Shown piece after piece: positions 8,979-17,539 of a stretch of 64,000 nt of DNA. Numbering within the stretch: position 1 is the first letter of the stretch; the number at the start of each line of letters is the position of its first letter. Origin of the DNA: Lachnospiraceae bacterium oral taxon 500 (lineage in GTDB: Bacteria; Bacillota; Clostridia; Lachnospirales; Vallitaleaceae); the NCBI GenBank assembly GCA_002999035.1, contig CP027241.1, positions 1,863,001-1,927,000 on the forward strand, written 5' to 3'. The notes below the pieces were generated by a model that saw only the letters and a list, made by a program, of their open reading frames with translations, was not told the DNA's origin and searched no databases. The position numbers and the translations under genes are program-made.

Positions 8979-10490
8979 ATGAAGAAACTAATGGCGCTGA
9001 TGTTGTCGCTGGTTATGGCTTTGTCTTTAGCGGCCTGCGGACAGACGACGGAACAGCCGAAAAAGGAAGACACCAAAAAGGAAAATACGGACAAACCGGA
9101 GACGAAAGACGAAAAGACGCCGGAAGCAAAGAATGATGAAAAACAGCCGGAAATGAACAAGGATATTGTTCCGTTAAAGTGGGTCTTAATCGGCGGCGGT
9201 CAGCCGAAGAATTATGATGCATGGAAAGAGCATATCAACAAGTATTTGGCTGAAAAAATCGGCGTAGAGTTGGATGTTCAGATTATTTCATGGGGTGATT
9301 GGGACAGCAAAAGAAAGCTGATGATTAACTCCAATGAGCCGTATGACATTATGTTCACCAATGTAGGAACTTTTGTTGACGATGTAAATGTAGGCGCTTT
9401 TGCCGATATTACCGAAATGCTGGATACCGTTCCGGAATTAAAGAAACTGATGCCGGAAAAATACTGGGATGCAGTCAAGGTAAACGGTCAAATCTATGGC
9501 GTACCGACCTACAAAGACAGCTCTTTGACCGGATATTTTATCTGGGATAAGGAAATGCTGGATAAGTATGAAGTAAAAGATGTAGAAAAATTAGATACCT
9601 TGGAAAAAGCCAAGGATACTTTGCAGAAGATGACGGACGGCGAAAAGAAGCCGGCTTTATATCTGACGACGATTAATAGTATTGATCCGATTGAGTTTTA
9701 CGATGGCATGGGCTTAAATCTGCCGATTGGCGTTAAGATTGACGATGCTTCCCGCAAGGTAGTTAAGACTTATGAGCAGGAAAATATCATAAAGCATTAT
9801 GAAACTTTGCACAGCATGTTTAAGAGCGGAATTATCAATTCGGATGCAGCGACCTTAAAGGAAATGCCGAAAATTCGGACTTTCTTCTGGGCACAGGGCT
9901 GGAGCGGTGCTGCTAAGACGGTTTGGGGTCCGCAAATGGGCAAAGAAGTAATAGCGATTCAAAACGGCGAAACGATTTTGACCAACGATACGGTTCGCGG
10001 TTCGATCAACTGTATTTCGGCGAATTGCAAACATCCGGAAAAGGCATTGCAGCTTTTACAGCTGGTTAATACCGATACTTATGTTCGGGATGCTTTCTTC
10101 TATGGCTTAGAAGGCGATAACTTTGATTATACTGCCGATAAAAAAGTACATAAGAATAATACCGATTGGAGCATGGCCGGTTATGCACAGGGAACTTTCT
10201 TTAATGTCAGTATGCTGGATGATGTTGATTTCAATCAATGGGACGAAGTAAGGGCATTAAACGAAAAAGCAATCGCTTCTGTTTTACTGGGCTTTAACAT
10301 TAATACGGAAGAGTTTGAAGATGAATTGGCTAACTGCGCAGAAATTTTCAATAAGTACAGAGATCAAATCGTTACCGGTATAGGCGAACCGTCGGAAGTA
10401 TTTGCGAAATTGGACGAAGAATTAGAAAAAGCTGGTATTCAGACGATTATAGAAAAAGTACAGGCCCAGATTGACGCAGCGTATAAATAA
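8979..10490 (+). CDS. lipoprotein sugar-binding protein of the ABC importer (LipO-like)
   Basis: Extracellular solute-binding protein anchored by lipid to the membrane outer face. The start has AAAAGGAGG upstream; the signal peptide runs MKKLMALMLSLVMALSLAAC with lipobox LAAC (Cys20), then a charged linker rich in Lys, Glu and Pro (about 25-60), then the binding domain. Total 503 residues, the usual size for this family. It captures the oligosaccharide for the two permeases upstream. A longer in-frame TTG start at 8919 lacks a ribosome site and would bury the signal peptide. Mannoside specificity is inferred from the GH130 and GH38 genes. Confidence 0.9.
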   Translation: MKKLMALMLSLVMALSLAACGQTTEQPKKEDTKKENTDKPETKDEKTPEAKNDEKQPEMNKDIVPLKWVLIGGGQPKNYDAWKEHINKYLAEKIGVELDVQIISWGDWDSKRKLMINSNEPYDIMFTNVGTFVDDVNVGAFADITEMLDTVPELKKLMPEKYWDAVKVNGQIYGVPTYKDSSLTGYFIWDKEMLDKYEVKDVEKLDTLEKAKDTLQKMTDGEKKPALYLTTINSIDPIEFYDGMGLNLPIGVKIDDASRKVVKTYEQENIIKHYETLHSMFKSGIINSDAATLKEMPKIRTFFWAQGWSGAAKTVWGPQMGKEVIAIQNGETILTNDTVRGSINCISANCKHPEKALQLLQLVNTDTYVRDAFFYGLEGDNFDYTADKKVHKNNTDWSMAGYAQGTFFNVSMLDDVDFNQWDEVRALNEKAIASVLLGFNINTEEFEDELANCAEIFNKYRDQIVTGIGEPSEVFAKLDEELEKAGIQTIIEKVQAQIDAAYK

Positions 10491-10520
10491 AACTGCTTGC
10501 CTGAACTGACGTAAAGTGTT

Positions 10521-10574
10521 AAGAGGGAATACCCGGAAAATATGTATGGTATGAACCGGTGTATTTCCTCTTTT
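10521..10574 (+). terminator. long hairpin between binding protein and GH130
   Basis: AAGAGGGAATACCCGG pairs imperfectly with CCGGTGTATTTCCTCTT around a loop of about 19 bases, followed by a short T-rich stretch. It is probably a partial terminator or an RNA-stability element that lowers GH130 expression relative to the binding protein. Confidence 0.5.
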
Positions 10575-10600
10575 CCTTAAAATGTGATAGGAGAAAAGAA

Positions 10601-11590
10601 ATGGCAAAAATTATTGGACATGACCTGCCGAATATTCCGTGGGAAGAAAAACCGGCGAACTGCCGGGAGCCGATTTGGCGTTATAGCCGGAATCCGATTA
10701 TTGGCCGGAATGTAAGCAAACGCTCGAACAGCGTGTTTAACAGTGCGGTTGTACCCCTTGGCGATGAATTTATCGGCGTTTTTCGGTGCGACAGCCGGTC
10801 GATTAGTATGGATATTTTCTTAGGCCGGAGCAAGGACGGACTTGATTGGGAAATTGAAAGTGAGCCGATTCAGTTTGTCGGCGCGGATAAAGAGATTCTG
10901 AATCGAGAGTATCGCTATGACCCACGAGTCTGTTTTTTGGAGGATCGCTATTATATTACCTGGTGCAACGGTTATCACGGACCGACCATCGGCGTGGCAT
11001 ATACTTTTGATTTTAAAGAGTTTATTCAGCTGGAGAACGCATTTTTACCGTTTAACCGCAACGGCGTGTTATTTCCCCGCCGGATTGGCGGCAATTATAT
11101 GATGATGAGCCGACCCAGCGATAACGGTCATACTCCGTTTGGCGATATTTTTGTCAGTCAGTCAAAGGATTTGGAGTTTTGGGGCAGACATCGCTATATG
11201 ATGGGGGCGGTCAAAGGGGATGTGTCGGCTTGGCAGTCAACTAAAATCGGGCCGGGGCCGATTCCGATTGAAACCGATGAAGGCTGGCTCTTGATTTATC
11301 ATGGTGTCATTACTACCTGCAACGGTTTTGTCTATCGGATGGGAACAGCGCTGCTGGATTTGGAGGAGCCTTGGAAGGTGCTTAGCCGCAGCCGGGATTA
11401 TTTGCTGGCGCCGTATGAATATTATGAATGTGTTGGCGATGTGCCGAATGTGGTCTTTCCCTGCGCTGCGCTGACCGATGCTGCCACCGGCCGGATTGCG
11501 GTATATTACGGCTGCGCCGATACCGTAACCGGTGTGGCGTTTACAACAATTGATGAATTATTAACATTTACGAAAGAAAATGCGATGTAA
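10601..11590 (+). CDS. GH130 family beta-mannoside phosphorylase or hydrolase
   Basis: Five-bladed beta-propeller enzyme acting on beta-1,4- or beta-1,2-linked mannosides, usually by phosphorolysis to mannose-1-phosphate, in the cytoplasm. Family features seen: NPII near the N-terminus, the YDPRVCF motif (about residue 104-110) carrying the presumed acid Asp, GWLLIYHGV (about 228-236) and a C-terminal [10 protein letters not shown]. Length 329 is normal. The ATG at 10601 follows ATAGGAGAAAAGAA; no alternative start has a better site. It is last in the operon after the binding protein, so it would act on the imported sugar. Which GH130 subfamily, and phosphorylase versus hydrolase, cannot be settled by eye. 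Confidence 0.85.
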   Translation: MAKIIGHDLPNIPWEEKPANCREPIWRYSRNPIIGRNVSKRSNSVFNSAVVPLGDEFIGVFRCDSRSISMDIFLGRSKDGLDWEIESEPIQFVGADKEILNREYRYDPRVCFLEDRYYITWCNGYHGPTIGVAYTFDFKEFIQLENAFLPFNRNGVLFPRRIGGNYMMMSRPSDNGHTPFGDIFVSQSKDLEFWGRHRYMMGAVKGDVSAWQSTKIGPGPIPIETDEGWLLIYHGVITTCNGFVYRMGTALLDLEEPWKVLSRSRDYLLAPYEYYECVGDVPNVVFPCAALTDAATGRIAVYYGCADTVTGVAFTTIDELLTFTKENAM

Positions 11591-11613
11591 AATTGTTTGA
11601 CAGTTTTTTACTT

Positions 11614-11653
11614 GCTGCCGGTTGGTTTAATTTCCGACTGGCAGCAGTTTTTT
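11614..11653 (+). terminator. intrinsic terminator of the mannoside operon
   Basis: GCTGCCGGTTGG pairs with CCGACTGGCAGC around an 8-base loop, followed by a T run. Confidence 0.8.
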
Positions 11654-11745
11654 TATCCGCAAAGATAGGCGGTTGATTCCGTAAAATTGGCTGATTTGCT
11701 AATCTGACCATGCTTTCTGTAAAAATGTCAATAATCCCAAAAATC

Positions 11746-11774
11746 TTGACATTTCTTTGCAAATACCGTACGAT
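11746..11774 (+). promoter_or_regulatory. promoter of the Bce-type regulator genes
   Basis: TTGACA (11746-11751), a 17-base spacer, TACGAT (11769-11774). The start codon follows about 35 bases later. Confidence 0.7.
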
Positions 11775-11809
11775 ACAAAAAAATAGTCTACAAAAAATGG
11801 AGAATACTT

Positions 11810-12499
11810 ATGTATAAAATAATGCTAATTGAAGATGATCCGGTGATTGCCGGGCAGTTGGCCGATTTTTTAAGAAGCTGGAATTATGAGGTGGTGTTGG
11901 CGGTTGATTATACGGCGGTTTTGGCGGAATTCTGCCGGGAGATGCCGCAGCTGGTGCTGTTGGATATCAGCCTCCCCTATTATAACGGCTATTACTGGTG
12001 CGAGCAGATTCGCAAGGTATCGAAAGTGCCGATTATTTTTATTTCCGGACAGGCGGATAATATGAATATCATTATGGCGGTCAATCAAGGCGGCGATGAT
12101 TTTATTGCCAAGCCTTTTGATTTGTCGGTGCTGGCGGCGAAAGTCAGCGCGCTGCTGCGCCGGACGTATGATTTCGGCGAAAGCAGCAGTTTTATGGAAT
12201 ATCAGGGCTTTATCCTGAACTTGGCGGAAGCGCGGCTTTTATATCAGGAAAGAAGTGTGGAGCTGACCAAGAATGAGTACCGCATTTTGCAGACTTTATT
12301 TGAAGCCGGCGGCTCGCTGGTCAGCCGGGAGGAAATGATGCGCCGGCTCTGGGAGAGTGAACTGTTTATTGATGATAATACCTTGACTGTGAATATGACC
12401 CGGCTGCGAAAAAAGCTGGAAAAAGAGCAGATTCCGGAAATCATTGAAACCAAAAAAGGAATTGGCTATCGGCTCGGAAAGGCAGAAAAAAATGAGTAA
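11810..12499 (+). CDS. OmpR-family response regulator, BceR-like
   Basis: Two-component response regulator. Receiver domain residues 1-115 with acidic pair D9/D10, phospho-acceptor D52 in LLDISLP and conserved K101 in AKPFD; winged-helix DNA-binding domain about 130-225, ending in the usual KKGIGYRL hairpin. ATG behind TGGAGAATACTT. The stop overlaps the following kinase gene by 8 bases, so the pair is cotranslated. The partner kinase is of the short intramembrane-sensing type and a BceAB transporter follows, so it should activate that transporter in response to cell-wall-active peptides (knowledge of the family). A matching inverted repeat lies at 13632-13680. Confidence 0.9.
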   Translation: MYKIMLIEDDPVIAGQLADFLRSWNYEVVLAVDYTAVLAEFCREMPQLVLLDISLPYYNGYYWCEQIRKVSKVPIIFISGQADNMNIIMAVNQGGDDFIAKPFDLSVLAAKVSALLRRTYDFGESSSFMEYQGFILNLAEARLLYQERSVELTKNEYRILQTLFEAGGSLVSREEMMRRLWESELFIDDNTLTVNMTRLRKKLEKEQIPEIIETKKGIGYRLGKAEKNE

Positions 12500-13505
12500 A
12501 ATAGGAGAAACGCTGCGGGCTTATTTGGCCGACCGCTTGGGCGGGGCGCTGCTGTTTTTGGCTGAGGGCGCTGTGATATGGCTGGTATTGTGGTTGGGCG
12601 AAGTGGCAATGGATATCCGGGATTATATTCTGCTGCTGCATTTCGTGCTGTGGGGATTGGCGTTTTGTTTTGATTTTAGCAGCTACCACCGGCAGTACCG
12701 GTATTTGCAAAAGCTTCGGGATAAAAAGGGTGAGCTTGACCGGCAGGAAAACCGAATCGGTTTAGGGGATAAAAAGCTGTTTCAGCTTTGCGATGAGATC
12801 TTGGAAGAACAAAATCATCTGCTCCGTCAGCGGGAAGAGGAAGAAAAAAACCGGCTGAAATCGTATCAGGAATATTACAGTTTGTGGGTACACCAGATAA
12901 AAACGCCGATTTTTGCATTAGAGCTTTTGTTGCGCGGCGTAGCTGAGCCGGGACTTTCTTCGCAAATGAACGCGGAGCTTTTAAAAATCAAGGATTATAC
13001 CCAGTTGGCGCTGCAATATATCCGGCTGGAGGATATGGCGGCTGATTTGGATTTAAAGACATACGCGCTGGAAAACATTGTTAAAAACCAGTTAAAAAAA
13101 TATGCGCTGCTGTTTATCAACCGAAAAGTTCGGTTGGAGCTGGCGGAGTTTCAGCTGGATGTTATCACCGATGAAAAATGGCTGGCCTTTGTTTTGGGGC
13201 AGATTTTAACCAATGCCTTAAAATATACGGCGCCGGGTGGTCAAATTCGGATTTGGTTAAAAGACCGAACGCTGATCATTGCCGATACGGGACTGGGGAT
13301 TCGGGCGGAAGATATCCCGCGTCTTTTTACCAAGGGCTTTACCGGCGACAATGGCCGGCGGCAAAAAGAGGCCAGCGGTATGGGCCTGTATTTATCGGCC
13401 AAGGTCATGCAGACTTTGGGTCATGCGATTTGGCTGGAGTCGGAGCAGGGGAAGGGAACACAGGTGTTTCTAAACTTCCCGGAGCAGTCTTTGCAGGAGT
13501 ATTAA
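12492..13505 (+). CDS. intramembrane-sensing histidine kinase, BceS-like
   Basis: Sensor kinase of 337 residues. Two N-terminal membrane helices (about 16-38 and 43-60) have almost no extracellular loop, the hallmark of Bce-type kinases that sense through their transporter. Next come a coiled linker (70-125), the dimerisation/H-box with H134 in WVHQIKTPI, and an HATPase domain with N-, G1- and G2-box motifs (NALKYTAPGG, ADTGLGIRAED, GMGLYLSAKV). The start is the ATG at 12492 inside the end of the regulator gene. Longer in-frame starts exist but would overlap that gene by more than 50 bases. Confidence 0.88.
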   Translation: MSKIGETLRAYLADRLGGALLFLAEGAVIWLVLWLGEVAMDIRDYILLLHFVLWGLAFCFDFSSYHRQYRYLQKLRDKKGELDRQENRIGLGDKKLFQLCDEILEEQNHLLRQREEEEKNRLKSYQEYYSLWVHQIKTPIFALELLLRGVAEPGLSSQMNAELLKIKDYTQLALQYIRLEDMAADLDLKTYALENIVKNQLKKYALLFINRKVRLELAEFQLDVITDEKWLAFVLGQILTNALKYTAPGGQIRIWLKDRTLIIADTGLGIRAEDIPRLFTKGFTGDNGRRQKEASGMGLYLSAKVMQTLGHAIWLESEQGKGTQVFLNFPEQSLQEY

Positions 13506-13631
13506 AGTTGTTTTATGCCTCTTTCTCATTACTGACGTGCAGGCGGTAGCCGCTGTTTGCGCGCATATGGGGAAGAGGATTTTATTTTTCGGTATTCGGT
13601 CTTTTAGCAGCTTATATGGCAGAGGACGGTT

Positions 13632-13680
13632 TCTTACAGTTAAACTTACGATTTTGTAAGATGAAACGGCTTTTTGTAAG
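13632..13680 (+). promoter_or_regulatory. probable BceR-type operator
   Basis: CTTACgattttGTAAG (13645-13660) is a perfect inverted repeat close to the TTAC-N-GTAA pattern of Bce regulators. It is flanked by a further TCTTACA (13632) and TGTAAG (13675), so four half-sites lie about 55-80 bases upstream of the -10 at 13713. Confidence 0.6.
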
Positions 13681-13689
13681 TCAGCGGCA

Positions 13690-13718
13690 AGGACAAAAAC
13701 GGAAAAACCGGATATAAT
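13690..13718 (+). promoter_or_regulatory. activator-dependent promoter of the BceAB-type genes
   Basis: TATAAT at 13713-13718 is preceded at 17 bases by a poor -35 (AGGACA), as expected of an activated promoter. The leader to the ATPase gene is about 135 bases. Apart from this and the operator, 13506-13859 holds nothing recognisable. Confidence 0.55.
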
Positions 13719-13859
13719 ATTTTCAGACAGAAGGAAAGCCGATGGCCAGAAAAACGCCTTAAAGCAAATCCAAAGAGGCGGCTTTCAGGCGCTCACAGAG
13801 GGAAGAAGCTTGCTTCAAACTTCGGAGAAAGCAGAAAAACAGACAAATGGGAGGAATTT

Positions 13860-14612
13860 ATGAAAATATTGGAAGTTCGGGAATTACGAAAGGTATATAC
13901 GACCAGGTTTAACTTAAATAAATGTGAGGCACTGCGCAGCGTCAGTTTTCAGGTGGAGCCGCAGGAATTCGTGGCGATTATGGGCGAGTCCGGTTCCGGG
14001 AAAAGCACCTTGCTCAATATTATTGCCTCATTGCTGAAACCGACCTCCGGTCAGATTTTGCTGAACGGCCGCGATATGGCGGAGGTGAAAGACAGCCAGC
14101 TGTCGGCTTTTCGGCGGGAGCACTTGGGCTTTGTTTTTCAGGATTTTAATTTGCTGGATAATTTCAGCGTTAAGGATAATATGCTGCTGCCGCTGGTACT
14201 GGCGCAAAAACCCTATCCGGAAATGATGAAAAAGGTAACGGAGGTGGCCGAACTTCTCCGGATCAGCGATTTGCTGGAAAAGTTTCCCTATGAGATTTCC
14301 GGCGGTGAAAAGCAGCGGACGGCGATCGGCCGGGCAGTTATTACTGCGCCGGAGCTGCTGCTGGCGGATGAGCCGACCGGGGCGCTGGATTCTAAAGCGT
14401 CGGAGCGGATTTTAAAATTATTTCAGCAGATTAACGAGAGCGGACAGACCATTTTGATGGTAACGCATAGTGTCCGGGCGGCCAGTAAGGCAAAGCGGGT
14501 GCTGTTTATCAAAGACGGTCAGGTATTTAACGAGATTTATAAAGCGGAGCAGAGCGATGATGATTTCTACCAAAGAATTATGAATACTCTGTCTGTTATG
14601 GCGAATAATTAA
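13860..14612 (+). CDS. ABC transporter ATPase, BceA-like
   Basis: Cytoplasmic ATPase of a MacB-superfamily transporter that protects against or senses peptide antibiotics. 250 residues with Walker A GESGSGKST (42-50), Q-loop FVFQDFNLL, signature ISGGEKQR (about 145-152), Walker B LLLADEPTGALD (about 165-176) and a switch His in VTHSV. ATG behind GGGAGGAATTT. It pairs with the FtsX-type permease that starts 88 bases downstream, and the adjacent two-component genes complete a Bce-type module. Confidence 0.92.
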   Translation: MKILEVRELRKVYTTRFNLNKCEALRSVSFQVEPQEFVAIMGESGSGKSTLLNIIASLLKPTSGQILLNGRDMAEVKDSQLSAFRREHLGFVFQDFNLLDNFSVKDNMLLPLVLAQKPYPEMMKKVTEVAELLRISDLLEKFPYEISGGEKQRTAIGRAVITAPELLLADEPTGALDSKASERILKLFQQINESGQTILMVTHSVRAASKAKRVLFIKDGQVFNEIYKAEQSDDDFYQRIMNTLSVMANN

Positions 14613-14699
14613 CTCAACTTAAATAATGGATGATATAGAAACCAAGAAAGGAAAATAGACAGTGAATTTCCAGAGGAGTTCATTGTGAAAGGTGAGTAA

Positions 14700-16742
14700 A
14701 TGAACAGTCGTTTTTTTTATCTTCAGTTGGCGCGGAATAACCTGAAAAGAAATCAGCGCAATTTTATTCCGTATTGGCTGTCCTGCGTGGTGGTAGTGGC
14801 GTTTTTCTTTAATTTGGCCAATTTGCAGAAAATTATAGGGGCAGCCGAGCATGTTTATGGCAATACGACGGTGGCTGGTATTTTGAGTTTTGGTACGGTG
14901 ATTGTGGCGGTACTGGCGGCGATTTTTATTTTTTATGCCAATAGTTTTTTAATGCGGAACCGGAAAAAAGAGATTGGCTTGTATGGCATTTTGGGACTGG
15001 AAAAAAGACATGTGGCCAGGATGCTCTTTTATGAAAGCCTGGCGGTGGCTGTTACTTCGATTGCCGTTGGGCTTTTGCTGGGGATTGTTTTCGGTAAACT
15101 CCTGTTTTTGCTGATGGCCAAACTGATTCGCTATCAGGTTGGAGTTAGCTATATGATTTACGGCCAAGCAATCCTGTACAGTATTTTGGTGTTTGCGCTG
15201 CTTTTTGTGATGGTACTGATTTTTAATTTGATTTCTATGCACTTGACTGAGCCGATTGAACTGCTTAAAAGCAAGAATCAGGGCGAGAAGAAAATGCGTT
15301 TTGTGAAGCTGATAGCGTTGCTGGGGCTGCTTTGCCTATCCGGCGGCTATTATATCGCCATTGCCGTAACTGCCCCGCTGACGGCGCTGCTCCTCTTTTT
15401 TGTAGCGGTGCTGCTGGTAATTGCGGCGACGCATTACCTGTTTCGGGCGGGCAGCGTGGTGCTTTTGGGGGCATTAAAGAAAAACCGGCATTTTTATTAT
15501 CGGCCGTCCAACTTTATTTCAACTTCGGCGCTGATTTACCGGATGAAGAAAAATGCAGCTGGCCTAGCCAATATTTGTATTTTAAGCTGTATGGTGATGG
15601 TGACGGTGGCTGGGACGGCGGCGGTCTACCATACGACCGAACGCCGAACGCAGGCGGAGTTTCCGACCGCTTACACGGCATCATGGGGGTGGCAAGAAGA
15701 CAAGGACTGGTTTTCGCTTTATCGGGATGTGGTGCTGAAATATGCGGAAGAAAGCCATGTCACTGTCGACAGGCTTTATGATACGCAAAGGCTGGGGCTG
15801 ATGGTGCAGGAAAAAGACGGTGGGTTTATCGGGGTACAGGGCTGGGACAGCAATGAAGCATCGACTTACCGGTATCTGTCTATTCTCCGGCAGGAGGACT
15901 ATGCCAAAATTACCGGTGAAGATTTGCCGGTTTCTTTGCAGGGCAAAGAGATTGCACTGTCGACCGGGCAGGGCGAAAAACTGCCGGCTGAGTTTGTCCT
16001 AGAAGGGGTAAGCTATCCGGTCAAAACCGGACTAAATGAGGAAAAGCTAAAAGACGCGCGCATGGTCGGGCTATCCGGGCAGATTATTTTGCTGGTGGCC
16101 GGCGAGGAAGAACTGCGGGCGGTACGGACCAGCATAAAAGAAGCGCAGGCTGCGCGCTCCGATGTGCCGGAATTCAGCAGAGAAGCCTGCTGGATTGAGC
16201 AGACTATGTTTTTTGATGTCAAGGGCGATGCGGAAGCAATTGCTGAGTTTGAGCAAAAAGCTAAGGCCGGTACCGGTTTGCCGGAAGAAGAGCGGCCGTT
16301 GGGGCTGAGGATTCGGGAAGAGTATCAGGCGGAGTTATACAGTGCGAACGGGGGACTTTATTTTATCGGTATCTTTTTAGGGAGTCTATTTTTGCTGCTG
16401 ACGGTTTTAATTATTTACTTTAAGCAAATTTCCGAGGGCGAGGAGGACAGAGAGCGTTTTGCTATCTTAAAGCAGGTCGGCTTATCGCAGCGGGAAGCTA
16501 AACAGGTGATTCACAAGCAGCTTTTAATGATCTTTTTCCTGCCGCTGGCGACAGCTATTTTGCATGTCAGCGTGGCGACCGTGATTATCGGCCGGATTTT
16601 GACGGTCAGCTTTGGGATTTTGACGGCGGAAGTGATTCCCTATATGGCAGTGACGATAGCGGTCTTTGCGCTTCTGTATCTGGTGGTTTATCTGTGGACA
16701 TCAAGAGTGTATTATGTTACCGTTCAGACCAGCCGTTCGTAA
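14700..16742 (+). CDS. FtsX-type permease, BceB-like
   Basis: Membrane subunit of the peptide-sensing/resistance transporter. 680 residues with the Bce topology: two FtsX-type membrane blocks (about 20-240 and 550-675) and, between the later helices, a large extracellular domain (about 310-545) that in known relatives recognises the antibiotic-target complex. The start ATG is behind AAAGGTGAG. The substrate peptide cannot be predicted. Together with the preceding four genes this is a complete regulator-kinase-ATPase-permease set. Confidence 0.9.
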   Translation: MNSRFFYLQLARNNLKRNQRNFIPYWLSCVVVVAFFFNLANLQKIIGAAEHVYGNTTVAGILSFGTVIVAVLAAIFIFYANSFLMRNRKKEIGLYGILGLEKRHVARMLFYESLAVAVTSIAVGLLLGIVFGKLLFLLMAKLIRYQVGVSYMIYGQAILYSILVFALLFVMVLIFNLISMHLTEPIELLKSKNQGEKKMRFVKLIALLGLLCLSGGYYIAIAVTAPLTALLLFFVAVLLVIAATHYLFRAGSVVLLGALKKNRHFYYRPSNFISTSALIYRMKKNAAGLANICILSCMVMVTVAGTAAVYHTTERRTQAEFPTAYTASWGWQEDKDWFSLYRDVVLKYAEESHVTVDRLYDTQRLGLMVQEKDGGFIGVQGWDSNEASTYRYLSILRQEDYAKITGEDLPVSLQGKEIALSTGQGEKLPAEFVLEGVSYPVKTGLNEEKLKDARMVGLSGQIILLVAGEEELRAVRTSIKEAQAARSDVPEFSREACWIEQTMFFDVKGDAEAIAEFEQKAKAGTGLPEEERPLGLRIREEYQAELYSANGGLYFIGIFLGSLFLLLTVLIIYFKQISEGEEDRERFAILKQVGLSQREAKQVIHKQLLMIFFLPLATAILHVSVATVIIGRILTVSFGILTAEVIPYMAVTIAVFALLYLVVYLWTSRVYYVTVQTSRS

Positions 16743-16804
16743 TGAGGTGAACGAAGAAAGAGCAGACCAGGGCTATTTTTTAAAACAAGAAAGACGAGGC
16801 AGAA

Positions 16805-16830
16805 TGTACCGCCCCCAAAAGTTAGACCAA
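16805..16830. mobile_element. insertion-sequence end remnant (IS3-like)
   Basis: The segment beginning TGTACCGCCCCCAAAAGTTA resembles terminal inverted repeats of IS3-family elements, as I recall them. No transposase follows; a truncated recombinase begins directly after it. Probably one surviving IS end. Confidence 0.4.
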
Positions 16831-16835
16831 AAAAT

Positions 16836-17500
16836 CTAAAGACAAGGACGATAAAAATCAGTGGATTATCGACGAAAAAGCGGCAGAGATTGTCCGAAGA
16901 ATATTTCATCTGACAATGGACGGAAAAGGGCCCTATGCCATTGCAAGGATATTGGAAGCCGACAAGATAGATATACCCGCTTATGATACTGGAGAAGATA
17001 CCGAATAACCGATATGAAATTCTAAACAATCAGTATGAAACCGAAGGGAACTTAGCAAAGAAATTGATGGGTTGGAAAAAGCCGTCAAGCGATACGAAAA
17101 AGAAACAGACAGAGCCAAAAAGTTTATCCGGTTGATTGAACGCTATGATAACTTTGACGAACTGACACCGACCATCATCAACGAGTTTGTAGAAAAAATC
17201 TTAGTCTACGAACGAGATCGAAAAGGCAGTCAAACCGCCAATCAGAAAGTCGAAATCTACTTCAACTTTATTGGTAACTATGAACCGTCGAAAGAAGAAT
17301 TATCTGAAGAAGAAATGTAGAAATTAAAGGAGGAGGAAGAAAAAGAAAGAGCAAGAAAAGACAGGCTTCATCAAAACTACCTCAAGCGTAAAGCAAACGG
17401 CAAGCAAAAAGAATATGAGGACAGATATAGGGCAAGGAGAGAGGAGAAAAAAACAGGAGAAACTAAAGGTTTTGAAAAGAGCAGGGATACCGGTAAGTGA
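16836..17500 (+). pseudogene. decayed large serine recombinase (TndX/Tn4451 type)
   Basis: Two pieces of one protein remain in different frames. Piece A (about 16836-17009) encodes NQWIIDEKAAEIVRRIFHLT and GPYAIARILEADKI, typical of the recombinase domain after the catalytic part. Piece B (about 17050-17500) encodes the C-terminal coiled coil and the region with ELTPTIINEFVEKILVYERD and FNFIGNY, interrupted by a TAG at 17318 and then continuing in frame to a stop near 17500. The catalytic N-terminus is missing and a deletion separates A from B. It is the likely integration enzyme of the acquired segment to its right, now inactive. Confidence 0.8.
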
Positions 17501-17505
17501 ATATG

Positions 17506-17537
17506 AAAAGAGAGATTGAGGTTAATCAATCTCTTTT
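17506..17537. terminator. bidirectional terminator
   Basis: AAAAGAGATTGA pairs with TCAATCTCTTTT around an 8-base loop. It serves the minus-strand AraC gene and the dead recombinase. Confidence 0.75.
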
Positions 17538-17539
17538 CA

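Noticed and set aside
14684-14701. Tiny leader peptide GTG-AAA-GGT-GAG-TAA overlapping the BceB start
   Set aside because: Only four codons; the bases are better explained as the permease ribosome site.
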